Positions 22,854 through 35,676 of a stretch of DNA of 64,000 nt are shown here, piece by piece (within the stretch, counting starts at the first letter, position 1; each line of letters begins with the position of its first letter). The DNA lies in contig CM055605.1 in assembly GCA_029379385.1 (NCBI GenBank), forward strand, positions 19,441,001 to 19,505,000, given 5' to 3'. Source of the DNA: Quillaja saponaria. Its lineage: Eukaryota > Streptophyta > Magnoliopsida > Fabales > Quillajaceae. Below the pieces are notes generated by a model. The model was given only the letters and a program-made list of their open reading frames with translations, was not told where the DNA came from and did no database searches. The position numbers and the translations under genes were made by a program.

Positions 22854-23886
22854 TGTCACACCCTTATATGAAGGCATGCTGGCCTGTGGAATGGGTAATC
22901 AAACCTCTGTAACCCTGACTCTAAATCAAAAAAACACATGTTACATTTGACCAATTATAACTAAAAAGGTAAGCTTTGTGAAGCTAAATTAAAGGCAAAG
23001 ACTTATTTATCAAAACAAATAACACTTCAACTAAAAATATGCCTAATAATACAAACATATATAATATGGTTAGCACTCAACTAGTTCAACAACAATAACA
23101 GTATACACAAAGGAGCTCTGCTCCATTCATATCATAATTAACAACAATTAGACCGTTATACCAAAACAAAACATAACAACCCAAAGCCTAATATGACTGA
23201 TATATACACTTATCTTTTGGTTTCAAGTATGCAATTTCAAATATATACCTTGCCGCAAGACAATCAGCAAGTCATAGATCTATAGGCAACGAATGCTGGT
23301 CTCCTGATACTAAAAAAAACAACAAATGGGGAGTGAGTCATAAACCAAAGTATAAATACCACACATAGGTCAAATAATCTCATGTAAACATGTCTCATAT
23401 AAATAATGTAAAATTAAACAAATACAATTTATGCAATACACAAGATAAACAAATCAACTACATGATTCAAAACATACAAAGGACCAACTAGAGTAACTCA
23501 GCACCTGCGCACCAAATACACATCCTCCTCAGGACACTTTTGCTCCCGCACAGTAATAATCAATATAACTCCTCACATATCCACCCTCGGAAGCTGAGTT
23601 ACTCGAATATCTTTAATCAAATATCAAATATCAAATAATCAAATCAAATGCATCCAAGGTGCACTAGGTCGTATGTAAAAATCATTTTGGATAAAAATTA
23701 GTTTTATTAGCCTTTATCAAACACAAACAAAATAACACATCAAACATGATTCAATTCACTCAATCATAGCATTCCACATTTTTATTTACCATTATATAAA
23801 CATATTCATACAAATTCATCAAAACAATTAAATACACGTGACTCTAGCAACCATAGAGTAGCTTTTTCCACTCACAATATTGGTAT
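22854..23886 (-). repeat. Gypsy 5' LTR fragment, antisense
   Basis: On the plus strand begins TGTCACACCC next to the PBS and follows the family order (AATCAAACCTCTGTAACCCTGACT, GGAGCTCTGCTCC, CTTGCCG...TCAGCAAGTC, TAGCCTTTATCAAACAC). It breaks off at about 23886 in the CCACTCAC block, where sequence of opposite orientation takes over. Confidence 0.8.
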
Positions 23887-25010
23887 ACAGGTGAGTGGTT
23901 AACTGTTACCTTTGGGGACTAGATTACTATGTGTAATTATATATGTATTTGAATAGATGTGATACATGAAAAATAAGCAAGTGCAGTATTTTCAGTGATT
24001 TATTTGAAGTTATGTTTAATATTGGTTGTGGTTGATAAGGGCCAACAAAGTGAGATTTTTCTGAGAAATGATTTTTATTTCTAGAATTGAAATTCAGGTA
24101 CACCTAAGATATTTTGATATGAAATACTCTGATTATGAAAAAATTTTTAAAAGAAATAAGTGCTCAACCCTGAATGGGATGGATTGTGTACGAAGAATTA
24201 ACCTGTTATGTAGGTGTGTAAATACCCAGTGGGGAGAGATACTATTATGCGAGTCTGAGTTACTCTATTGGCCCTTTGCCTGCTCTATATGTTTTGATTG
24301 CCTTGATTGTTTTAAGGAGGATTATATAGTGTACAAATTGATATGTGTTAGCTAAGTTTTATATTTCCATATTTGTATATATGTAATCTTAATAGTTTTG
24401 AAATATATGGCATGCTAATATTAATTGATAATATATTCTATATGTGTGTTGGGTTATAATAGTACCCTTTGGGTACAATTTTCCACTCACAGAGTCTATA
24501 GGACTTATCCCTCTTCTATGGTTATTTTTTAGTAACATGATCTCGAGGATGGCAATTACCAATGATGGACTTTGCTAAGTGTTTAGCGGCAACGAAATTT
24601 TTTAGAATCTCAATATTGAAGTCAAAGGATGAAAGTTTAATGTCACATTAGAGTTATGAGGGTTCCTGGTCTTATATAGGGTAATAGTCTAGTTAATTAT
24701 TATTATGATGAGAAGCAGCGCAAAGCTTTTTGTTGTCTTTGTTGTTGTAGTTGTTATTGTATAACAATAGAAATGCGTTTTTATATTTTATGGGCATGTT
24801 CTATTTTATGGAGAACTTTTGTCAAAATTTTTAATAAATCGTTATAAGTTTCAGTAAACAAATTTGTTTTAGTTAACTCATGTTTTATAAAATTTACTTT
24901 TACCTTTTAGTTTAGTCAAGTGTCATGTTCGTTTATTGTTTAAAGTCAAGGTTATGGAGGTTTGGTTATCCATTCCTCTAGCGAGTCATACCTCCGAGAG
25001 GCGTGTGACA
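23887..25010 (+). repeat. Gypsy LTR 3' fragment, sense, facing the previous one
   Basis: Runs from GGTGAGTGGTTAACTG to the LTR end GAGAGGCGTGTGACA at 25010. It is the last about 1.1 kb of an LTR whose closest relative in the window is the copy at 53339-54480 (shared AGGAACCTCATAACTCTAATGTGAC block in reverse complement). No PBS follows, so it is a fragment, not part of an intact element. Confidence 0.78.
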
Positions 25011-25019
25011 ATGTGTGTT

Positions 25020-25060
<41 letters not shown>

Positions 25061-26160
25061 CCCAATGAAATCAAGACAATCTCATTAATCCTTATATTAC
25101 TCATATTCCAATTATTAAATTCAACTTAAATTAATTACCTAAATTTAATCCATAACTTGAACTATACATTTCCACCATGAATACACTTAATTTTGAAACT
25201 TCCCTATTCCAATTCATATTACCATCATTTTTCTTAACATTTGTTTACACCCTTTAATTCAAACTCACCTAATTCTTATACTAATTTACTATCCATCAAA
25301 GATTCCCCACATATATTTAACAACTAACTAATGAAATCCCTAAAAATAATACTTGACTACCTAACTAAAATCATAACCGAGCTCTTTATTAAGCTTCCTT
25401 ACCCTTACTGTCTTAAATCAGTGAGTAGTCACATCATACACAAGCTGCACGGCAGAAGGAGGCTTATGGGTTGAAAACACCCTGCTATTGTCCACCATGC
25501 CTCACGCAAGCAAGGGGCTGCTGCCTCTGTTTACAATAGCCTTATGCTGCTGTGGTCGAGAAGAAAGTTCCGCTCCAAAGGCAAGGCAGCTGTTGAAAAT
25601 AAAAGAAGCAAGGCAGCTTGGTTTGTAAGAAGTTTCCATACCAAATCTTGTATTGATAGAAGCAAAAGAAAAGGTTGCAACGGTATAAGGATAGTAGAAG
25701 CAGCACCAAAGGAATCAAATCCTCACACACCAATTTGGAGGGTAAAAGATTGGCTGCATTCTCACAAAGTGAAGCTAAAACAAGGAAAATACAAGGATGT
25801 GGAGGTAAGAGTCGGTGGAGAAAATTTAAGAAGGAATTTTGTCCAACAAGAATAAAATAAGGAAGAGAGGAAAAAAATAAAAAATTCAAGTCAAAGGGTC
25901 AAATTTTTAGAATATGTTGTGTAAGTAAGTTCTTAATTTATACTTGTATATACACATATATATATATATATGTACACTTATTCAATTTAATTTTTTTTAT
26001 ACTATGTTTCATATCTAGCTAAAAGTTTACATAGGACAAAAGTATAAAAGAATTAAGGTCAAAGTCAAACAAATTCTTGGTGTATATTTATCTTGCTTTA
26101 TACATATATATATGTGTGTGTGTGTGTGTGGATATTATTCACTTGAACTTTATTTTATTA
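25011..26160 (-). repeat. Probable remainder of the antisense gypsy LTR
   Basis: Begins ATGTGTGTTTGTATATAT with a long (AT)n (about 25024-25058), paralleling 19658-19705 in the solo LTR. The later part (about 25920-26130) parallels 54940-55160, with (AT)n, TTTATACTTC-like, GTCAAAGTCAA and a (GT)n run at 26113-26129. So it is probably the other half of the LTR interrupted at 23886. The TGTGATACC-type terminus was not found. Short open frames on both strands at 25540-25890 are not credible genes. Confidence 0.5.
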
Positions 26161-26169
26161 TTATTGTTT

Positions 26170-28330
26170 CACTTATATACAAAATTTACATGCAAAATTT
26201 CTAAAATGGAATATTAATAGTATCAGATTATCATATTTCCCTTTCTTGAATGTACCTTCAATGGACATCCATTCTAAAAGCTCATCAAAATTAGCAAATG
26301 TCCCACTAGCTTCATTTTGTAATTTTCTTTTCTCAAGATCCCTTGCATATTTAGATATTATCTTAAAAATATTTATCACTAAAAATTGTAGTAATCAAAT
26401 AAATTACATACCTGCAAATATTGACATATTGTCACTAATGAAGCTTCCATTAGGTTCTGATGGTTATTCCGCACACTATTCAAAAATGTCTGGCTCATAA
26501 CCTTTCTCTATAATCTAATAAAGAAATAAAAGGGTCAACACATAGCTTAATGAATATGAAAATAAGTGTAATGATTACAACAAACATTATGCATTAAACC
26601 TTATGTATGTTTGAGTTACTTCATTTACTTCAATTTTACTTAGCTTGGATAGATTTTTTTGTATCATTAGGAAATAAAATAAAGTTTTACTACACTTCAT
26701 AAATATGCAATTACCAAAAAGAGATGCCATAAACGATCCTTATTTTCTTGAGATAAGCTTCTCTATGTGTCATGAGCTCTCGGTATGTAATTTCGAGCAA
26801 GTACACCAAGCGTAGTTCGTTCTTGTTTATGCATCATGCTAAAAAAACATTAAAAAGTGTTATTATTCAAGTTAGAACCAATAAATAAAATCTAAACTTA
26901 AATAATCACATACATATTCTCAAAAATCTCAATAATAGGGTGCAACTCTAGCTTAGGAGGTAAAGGCATTCCTTTTTATAGTACTCCCCTCATCTTTTTA
27001 TTTTATTTTATACATATATATATATGTAACCACTGAGTTGTCTGTAGATATCTAACTTGATGCTTCTCCATCACTAGATCTTGGTTGATTTGATGGAACT
27101 AATGTGTTAGCAAGTCTTTCTTCATTATTATAGCTTAGTTGATTTTATGAAATTAATGTACTACCGATTCCATGTAAATTAGGAGGTTGACTAGTAGGAT
27201 TAGCTTGGCCATCCACATATGGTATATAACTAGAGGCTCTATCCAACAATGTATCTATTTGAAAATTAGATAGAGGAAATCCAAATTTGTCCTCCCATCT
27301 ACTAACACTCTAGTTTTTTCTTTGTCATTTCATAATTGAACTAGTATATAAATAGGTTAGTATACCAAAACAAAATATACCATTAGGAATCAACCTGCTT
27401 GGATTCAGATTTATTTAAGTTAAAAATCAATGGCAAATAAAAATATTCTAATAGTTATCGACAAAAACAAATGCAACTAAACCATATATTATAAATAAAC
27501 TTTTTAATAAAAATCAATTAGAATGCTTAAACTAAAAATAACAATTCAATCATCATAATTCATGTTTTAACTATGGTCTTTGTTGAGAATATCGATATCA
27601 TTTTCCTCATCTTTATCAGTTTCAAAACATAAAACTTCGTCAAAAACTTCGGCTTGGTCATTCTCAAGACTTTGAGGATGAATAACTTCTTATGTATCAA
27701 CTTCTTCGCCTTTCCTCATCTAGACGAGCAATACTTGTATTGTCAATATATATCACCATTTATTTTGTCTATAAAAGTGGTGGATCAAAGCTCAATAGGA
27801 TGATCATCTTCTTCAAAGATGATATTACCATTAAATAGTAGATCACCATCAACAAGAGGTATGTCATAAGCATTCCAAACTTTTATTAGGATCACATACT
27901 ACCAATTTTTATTAGTGATTGACACACCTTGTGTAGAACACTTGTCTTGCTCATTGACCCATCGCAAATGGTTCATACACAGGCTACTTTCATTTGTTGT
28001 TAAGGCTCACATTCTCATGTTTTTTTTCTATGAACACCATTCTTCTGTTGAACATCAAACCACTGACATTCAAACATTACAACCCTATTCCAACGCCCCG
28101 TGCCCACAATACTCAAGTTGAATAGAAATTGTGAATGACATTTGGGTCCCAGCTTCCTTTAATAAGAACTCTACTATTTTGAGTTTGTTTTGTTTGCCTT
28201 AAATCTTTCTATATGAAATTTGAACCTCTTTCCAATGTACACAGGATTAAAACTTACCAACTTGACAATTTTCTAACATGCGTAAATTTTTAACAATGGT
28301 TGGATCTGCTTCCACTTAATTAAATTTTTA
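26170..28330 (-). mobile_element. CACTA transposon remnant (TNP2 DUF4216 and TNP1-like), decayed
   Basis: On the minus strand, broken frames between about 28290 and 27900 reproduce the DUF4216 pattern seen at 2738-3177: RFHIERFKANKTNS, RWNRVVMFECQWFDV, PF..ARQVFYTR. The next block (about 27900-27780) has VWNAYDIPLVDGDLLFN and IIFEEDDHPIEL, the acidic C-terminal part. Further on, about 26760-26830 reads LSQENKDRLWHLF, typical of Transposase_24/TNP1 proteins. Multiple stops and frameshifts are present. No TIR was seen. An assembly gap lies just upstream, so the element's other half may be missing. Confidence 0.68.
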
Positions 28331-28397
28331 CACATGTTCCAATATAAATTTTACATAGGAATTGAATATATACACAATATTATCAAATAACCACGTA

Positions 28398-28497
28398 NNN
28401 NNNNNNNNNNNNNNNNNNNNNNNNNNNNNNNNNNNNNNNNNNNNNNNNNNNNNNNNNNNNNNNNNNNNNNNNNNNNNNNNNNNNNNNNNNNNNNNNN
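28398..28497. other. Assembly gap, 100 N
   Basis: Exactly 100 Ns, the conventional size for a gap of unknown length. Sequence on either side need not be adjacent or in the true order. Confidence 0.99.
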
Positions 28498-31445
28498 GAA
28501 TTGTCTTAAAATTGTTCGTCAATATTTGATGCAAAGGTCTCTTGACCATTGCTCCAAGGATACAACAAATCAGTTACTATACATATGTCTCTTAATTCCT
28601 TGCACAAGAAAGGAGATGAGTTCTTCCTGCCCATACCTTTACTTGCCCAAAATATAATAGAATATAAAGATAAAATTATATGAGAGTTGAGTGAATGTAG
28701 AGTGTTGTATATGTTGCACTTGTAAGTTATAAGAAGTGTGAGAATGAAGCGTTTAATAATAGTAGGATTTTATAACTCTTATATCAAAATAATAATTGAA
28801 ATAAATTTAATTAAAAATTGAAATGAATAAAGAATTAAGTAATATAAGTTACAAAATCAAATATTGAATTGTGACAATTCAATTGTCATAAAATATTGAA
28901 TTTTAAATCTTACTATTTAAAATTGTTAAACTTTTTGAAACTCTTACAAATTTATGATTTCAATAAACCACCTAATAAATTTTGTTTATTTTATTTTTAT
29001 TGAAATAGAATAACAGATACGTCATTAATAAAAATTTTAAATATTATCTTGAGAGATAAACTAAGTAAGGAGTCCTCTTAATTCTAATGGATTGATTTTA
29101 AGAGTAAAATTGCAACATATTATAAGAATTGGGCCTTAATTGCTGGGTCTCTCAAACTTTCACACCCATGTTGTCGCGCCCACACGTGAGGATTGATCGG
29201 TCAGGTAGGCTCAATCTCACAACTCCTAATCTTCTCCACATTCACTGTTATGGAGCCGAATGACCAAATTAAACCTTGCATGCTAAAGTCGGTCTCATAT
29301 TATTAAATAGATTTGCATTTTTCCAATTACGAAGATATATCTTTTAATAAAATTCCCTGCAAATTTTACCATATATTAATGATTAGAAAATATAAAAGTT
29401 TAAACAAAAATTACACAGCCAAGGGTTGGCCTAACAATCAAAGTGTGCTCCTTGCACTGATCTACACCGACTGTCTGGTTTGTTTTTATGATCCGGAAAG
29501 ATATTAATATACACTTAAATTGATTTAGATATTAATAATAATTTATATATTATAATAAAATATTATAAAACAAAAATAATAAATAATTAACAAGTTACCG
29601 TACAAGCCAGACCATCTAGTTTCTAGGTCTAGGAAACTTCAAACCCTCAATTTTTTGTTGGTGAATCATATAATAAGGGTACTGTATGGTACCTTTTAGG
29701 TTTTACAATTTTTGACAAGGCCAAAAATTAATGAGGCTGCAATCTTGCCCCGTCCTCCTGGAAGATTGATTGATATACAGCATAAGCATTGAAGTTCATG
29801 TGATATTATCCAACATTCAATATTCATCAAGACCCCACTTTATCTTTATCTTTCCCACCGTTTTCAAATGACAACACTGCCTTCTCTCAGTCGTGCCAGC
29901 ATGTCAGACGCGTAATCACTATTCTCTAATATTTGAGTTTTATCAACCTAATATTTTTAGACTACTTTTTAAAAATGTTATTAATAAATTAAAAATTTCT
30001 AAATTATTTTATAGTTTAATATTAACATCTAACAACTAACAAGTGTTTTCATTTTAGATAGAAAAAACACTACATTATATTCAAAATTTGGCTTTTCCTA
30101 TAAGGTCATTAATCACACAATGGGTTTTTGAGTATCATACTTTATAGTCTGAATATCTGTCTTAGCGCGTTAAATAAAGACCTTAGGGAGCTAGTTTCAC
30201 TAAAAAGTAAAAGTAAATAGGACTTAGTGAGTAAAAATAATTCCCTCCAAATTAAATAAATTATATGCAAAATTTTTTAAAAAAATATAAATATATAGGC
30301 GGTCAAGCAAAATGGTACCATATTGACAATAAATAACTAATTAACTACAATTTTAAAAAACAGATAGGAAAATTGATTCAAATAATTAGTCGAGTATTGC
30401 AATTATTGGTTCAATAGAGAAGAAATTGAATTAACGTCATAAATATATTAATTTATATATTTTAAATATTATGCATATTATATAAATTATTTTATTAATT
30501 ATAAATACTAAATACATAAGAAAATAAATTAAAATAATTTAATATTTATTTAATAGTAAAAAAAATTGTACTAAAAATTAAAAATTATGATTTATTGTGC
30601 ATCACAATATTTCTATTTTAATTTATATATCAAAATAAAAAAAACCAACTATAATAGAAAATATAATTTTTTACTAATTTTAATATATCAATTAACTCCA
30701 CATCGATTTTATTGATTCTTTTAATTTTTTACTAGTTTTGACTAATCAACTACGAAAATAAGTTTTTATTAAATTTAAACCTATTTTTCACCCAAAAAAC
30801 AGTCAAATTAATTCGATAGCCCGTTCAATCTAATTTTACAAAAATTAAATTTAACACAAAAGAATCATTTTAAAACTCATTAAAATATCAAATCTTGACC
30901 TATCAATACAAATATTTTATCTCAAACTAATTTCCTATACAATCTTGTATGCTATCTTGAATATTATATTATTTTCCAATTTTCCTCCATCATCCCATGC
31001 ATGTTTAGTTGTTAACACAAACTATTTGTGAACGTGGAGAGATGTAAAATGACAGTGGGCAAGCATTTATGTTTTTCAATCAATGCAACACTGTCCTTAA
31101 ATTATTCACATCTCGTTTTGTCAATGATTCAATATACGAAATAGAGCTGTTTGTTTGTGGATACCCAAAACTCAAAATTTCAAACTTTATTAAAATTATA
31201 ATATAATCTAAAGAAAAATGAAATTTATAATATAAAAACTGAAAATGAACAAGGCACATTGCCCAAAACTCTCTGCTTTGCTTAGTCTCTCATGAGACAA
31301 ACACCATTACAATTTACAACAATCCATGTGAAATTTTTCCTTCTTTTTCCTTTTCCTTTGTCCCTTTTTGTTGTTTTTCTTCTTCTTGTTTGCCATTTTT
31401 GCCAATTCTTGAAGCATTGCCATAACAGGCAGTACCAAAATTTCA
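28498..31445. other. AT-rich intergenic region; LRX promoter at its right end
   Basis: About 2.9 kb with no supported gene. It is very AT-rich, especially 29960-30950, with no long open frame and no recognisable transposon protein. The right-hand few hundred bases should include the LRX promoter and leader (pyrimidine-rich CTTCTTTTTCC tracts at about 31338-31390), but no specific element can be named. Confidence 0.6.
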
Positions 31446-34107
31446 ATGTCTCATACAAGGAGGCCTAAGACTCTTTTCTTTCTTCTATTCTTTCTACTTC
31501 TTACATCAACTTCATTTCTCTTTCACTTTCAGATATGTTCAGCATTGACAAATGAAAACGACGACGTTTTGATGATGATGATGACCGACCTGCTGCTGTA
31601 GATCCAAGCCTCAAGTTTGAAAACCCAAGGCTTAAACAAGCGTAACATCGCTCTTCAAGCTTGGAAATCTGCCATTTTCTCTGACCCATTTAACTTCACC
31701 ACCAACTGGAATGGCTCACAGGTTTGTTCCTATATGGGTGTTTTTTGTGCTCCTTCTCCTACCGACCCATCAATAAGAGTCGTCGCCGGCATTGACCTTA
31801 ACCATGCTGACATTGCTGGCTACCTTCCACCGGAGCTTGGACTACTCACCGATCTCGCTCTTTTCCACCTTAACTCCAACCGTTTCTGCGGCATTGTTCC
31901 GACCACATTCCGTAACTTGAAGCTCCTCCATGAGCTTGATCTGAGCAATAACCGGTTTGTGGGCAAGTTCCCAAGTGTTGTGCTTTCATTGCCTAAGCTT
32001 AAATTCTTGGATCTTCGCTTCAATGACTTGGAAGGTCCTGTCCCCCACCAACTGTTTGACAAAAATCTTGATGCTTTATTCCTTAATGATACAGGTTCAC
32101 ATTTGGTATTCCAGAGAATTTGGGTAATTCTCCAGTTTCAGTTTTAGTATTTGCTAATAACAATTTGGGTGGCTGCATACCAGGAAGCATTGGGAAAATG
32201 GGTAAGACATTGAATGAGATTATTCTCAGGAATGATAATCTTACAGGTTGTTTGCCAACCCAGATTGGTCGACTTGACAAGCTTACTGTTTTTGATGTTA
32301 GCTTTAATCATCTCCAAGGTTCATTGCCTTTGTCTATTGGTCAAATGAAGAGCTTGGAGCAACTCAATGTTGCTCATAACAGTTTCACAGGTGTTATACC
32401 TGCCAGTGTTTGTCAGCTACCCAACTTGCAAAATTTCACCTATTCTTTCAATTTTTTCACTGGGGAGGCACCTAGTTGTGCGGCTATCTCTAATGGTAGT
32501 GGAAAGGTGGTGACTAATGGTAGCATGAATTGCATCCCTGGAAAAATGGATCAACGATCTTCCAAACAATGTGGTTCACAAGCTGCTCAACCTATTGACT
32601 GTAAAAAGCTTAAATGTGGTGGTGCATCTCTCGGCGGCGGTGGTAGTGCTTCCCCATTGCCTGTACCAAGCCCACAGCCGAGGCTAAGGCGACCGTTCCC
32701 AGTACCAAAACCACCAGCACCAAGAATAGCTCGCGCACCCAGACCCAAAATTAGAATTCCACCACCTCCAACTTCAAAATCTTCACCTTCTAGCAGATTA
32801 CACTCTCCACCACCAATGCCACCGTCACACAATTCACCAACAATGTCTCCCCCAAGTACACGGACCTCCCATTCACCACCTTCCACCCCACCACCAACTC
32901 TGTCGCCACCCACCAAATGGCAACCACCAAACACACAACGTACACCTCCACCACCGCCGTTGAATCAACACACCTGCCCTCCACCATCAAAGTCTCCCTC
33001 CACCCCCTACCACTCATCACCACCACCACCTCCTGTTTATTGTGAGCCTCCGGTGCCCATTGTATCACCTCTCCCATCACCACATCCTCATCAACATACT
33101 ATGCATCCTCCACCACGGTCCCCACCACAGTCCCTGCCACCAAGCAATCACGTTTATCCTTCACCACCACCACCACCACCACCACCAAGTACTAGAAGCT
33201 CGTCTCCATTGTTTCATCAACCACCGCCTCCACTATCAAATGGGGGTGCCAATCCAGGGTCACCTCCACCACCAACTCTTCCGCTGCCACCTCCAAATGG
33301 CCATCATTCAGTTCCATCACCCACACCATCACATGAATCTCCATCACACCCCACCTCACCAGGCTCAAACTCCACCCACAAAGTACTTAAATTCACCACC
33401 CCCACCACAAGAGAGAGTGGAGATCCCACCACCATCTCTAGCACCAACCTATCATGTTTATGCTTCACCGCCACCTCCTAAACAGCCTTGGCATCTTCCT
33501 CCACCATCTCAACACCATACTCAAACTCCGCCAAACAAGTACTCGGATTCACCCCCGCCACCACCAAGCTATCACGTTTATATTTCGCCTCCACCACCGA
33601 GCAACGAAAGCCCATCTCCTTTGTTTCATCAACCACCACCTGCACCATCAACTGGGTGTGACATTCCAGGATCACCTCCACTAGTGCCAATTCTAACGCC
33701 TCCACCACCACCACCACCGTCATCATCTCCTGCTCCTCCTCCACCATCACCATCACCATCATCGTCACCTGCACCTCCACCTTCACCTCCACCACCAACA
33801 CTGCCACTGCCCACTGCCACCCCCACCACCAAGCAGCGACCATTCAGTGCCGTCACCAATAACGCCACCATTACCAGCACCAGCTCCAGCGCATCAATCT
33901 AGATCACATCCACGTCATAAAGGACATTCACATCACTCTCGATCAAACCATAATCACCATAGTCAAACTCCCCCAACCAAGACTTCAAATTCACCACCAC
34001 CACCCCCACCCCCACCCCCACCCCCAGCCTTGTGTGATAACACGCCCCTGCCACCTGTAGGGGCATCATATGCATCGCCTCCTCCTCCTGTGATTCCCTA
34101 CTATTAG
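31446..34107 (+). CDS. Pollen-type leucine-rich repeat extensin (PEX/LRX), single exon, about five frameshifts
   Basis: Cell-wall chimeric protein: an LRR head that binds RALF-type peptides in this family, and an extensin tail that anchors in the wall. ATG at 31446 starts a signal peptide (FFLLFFLLLTSTSFLF...CSA). Then VCSYMGVFCAPSP, GIDLNHADIAGYLPPELGLL, about ten LRRs, a Cys hinge (MNCIPGK...KQCGS...IDCKKLKCGG), and a long SPPPP/TPPTKY/YHVY-repeat domain ending PPPPVIPYY. NFTYSFNFFTGEAPSCAA and NGSMNCIPG resemble pollen PEX proteins more than vegetative LRX1-7. Frame changes at about 31569 (-1), 31644 (+1), 32090 (-1), 33350 (+1) and 33790-33846 (+1) are needed; the sum restores one frame of about 886 residues. 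No point nonsense mutation was seen. Assembly error or recent pseudogene. Confidence 0.9.
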
Positions 34108-35676
34108 TCACTGGGAGCACTTCAAGCAAATAATTTTGTATACCTTCGGTGCAACAACGAATGTGGAAAATGGAAACAGATCATCCACAGAGGGCAACAA
34201 CGATTGGATCCATCATGTGTTAATTTCTTCATTAATTATTGTTTTCTTTATCTTGTTGAATGTTGTTTGAGTAGCAATCATGCATAGATTCATTTTTTGT
34301 TCACCCAATTTTATTTATCCACAATTATACAGGAATTAATATGGGAGTGAGATTACTTGATTATGAGCTTTGTATCTGTTATACTAATGCATTGTGTACA
34401 ATTTAAATTCAAAGATAATTGATTTTTTTTTTTTCCTTTCCTTTTCTTATGTCCAATAAGGTGCAAATACATGAAAAGAAAAGGACTAGTAATATATATG
34501 GAGTCTTAACGTCACCTTTTTAGTCCAACGCACGCCTACCATGTCGGACTGGTTTCCCATCACGTAAGTTTACGGTGGGACTACTTCTGTATGTGAAAAA
34601 TGGAGGCATTCATGGAAATAGCTTAAGGAACGAAAGTTAATCACGTCACAGAACTTACTTTTACCATTTACACAAGAAAATAATGTAGAAGGATGAGCCA
34701 AGGTGAATAAAATGCAGCTTCTAAGGAGAATGGAATTGCTGGTAGCTGTAAATATGGTTGGGTCAAGGGTGTTTGTGGAGAATAAATAAGAGGCCTTTCA
34801 ACTAATTTAGGTTCTGTCATGAATTCCTTTGTAGAGTTCTCTGGCATAATTCTTAGATCTAATTTAGCTTGGTAATCTGATTCTTGTGCTTTTGTTGATC
34901 TGCTTTTGCTTGATAAGGTGTTCATCCTTACTTCCATTTAACTAATGCATGTTTATAACTGCTAAGGAGAGAATTGCAAGTTACTAAGAATCATGTTATG
35001 GGACAAACTAAGTAAGCAGAAAATTGCAAGTTATGTAGAATTATCCTTGTATTGAATTTTTCTTAAACATGATCCACTTCATTGGCGCCTGCCCCCTCTT
35101 TCTCCATACAAAATAAAATGTAATTTGGAAGAAAAGGATACGGTAATCTGGATCAAAAACAGAAAACTAATGATTTTGAAGAAGAGGGTACAGTAGTCCA
35201 GATCAAATGTTTTGAATGAACACATATTGTGCCTTTTATTTATGCTTGGGGCACTGACCCATTTTGTAAGAAACCTGCTTTGGTTGCGAGATTCTTTTCC
35301 ACGTTCAATCCAACCTAGACAGATTAAAAATGCATTAGGCTGAAACTAGATTTTGGACCAAGTTGACAACATGGACATTGCCTCTTTAAACATACCCAAT
35401 GTATTAAAATATACACATATCGTGCCTTAATTGCTATTTGTATATTAATCAACCACCACTGAAAGTATCTTTCTGTCTTCAAAGGCACATGCATATAAAA
35501 GCTCTAGAGGACTCCGACTATCTGACAGTAGATAGAGGCGAGCTTGAAAATGCCTGCAAATAAAGCTGAATGCCATTGACGAAAGCTTCCAACCTTCATT
35601 ATGCAAAAACTTCAAAAAGTGACTAGGTGCCTAAATGATACGAGCACAATTCAGCAAAAAATGAGAGATTTACCAA
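34108..35676. other. Intergenic, no gene seen
   Basis: Holds the 3' UTR of the LRX gene at its left and the 3' UTR of the convergent DUF1218 gene at its right. A minus-strand open frame at 34668-34937 (89 codons) has no recognisable domain and is not supported as a gene. Confidence 0.6.

Noticed and set aside
25542..25889. Overlapping frames of about 100 codons on both strands
   Set aside because: They sit inside an LTR-like segment and have composition typical of noncoding purine-rich sequence.
29405..29500. GGTTGGCCTAACAATCAAAG segment as a tRNA-derived SINE
   Set aside because: No A/B box pair, tail or target duplication could be identified.
32587..33880. Long antisense and shifted frames in the LRX extensin region
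   Set aside because: They are by-products of the Pro-rich low-complexity codons (CCA/CCT) read in other frames. Only the SPPPP-type frame continues the LRX protein.
34668..34937. 89-codon minus-strand frame as a small gene
   Set aside because: No domain, no visible exon partners and no conserved motif; not supportable.
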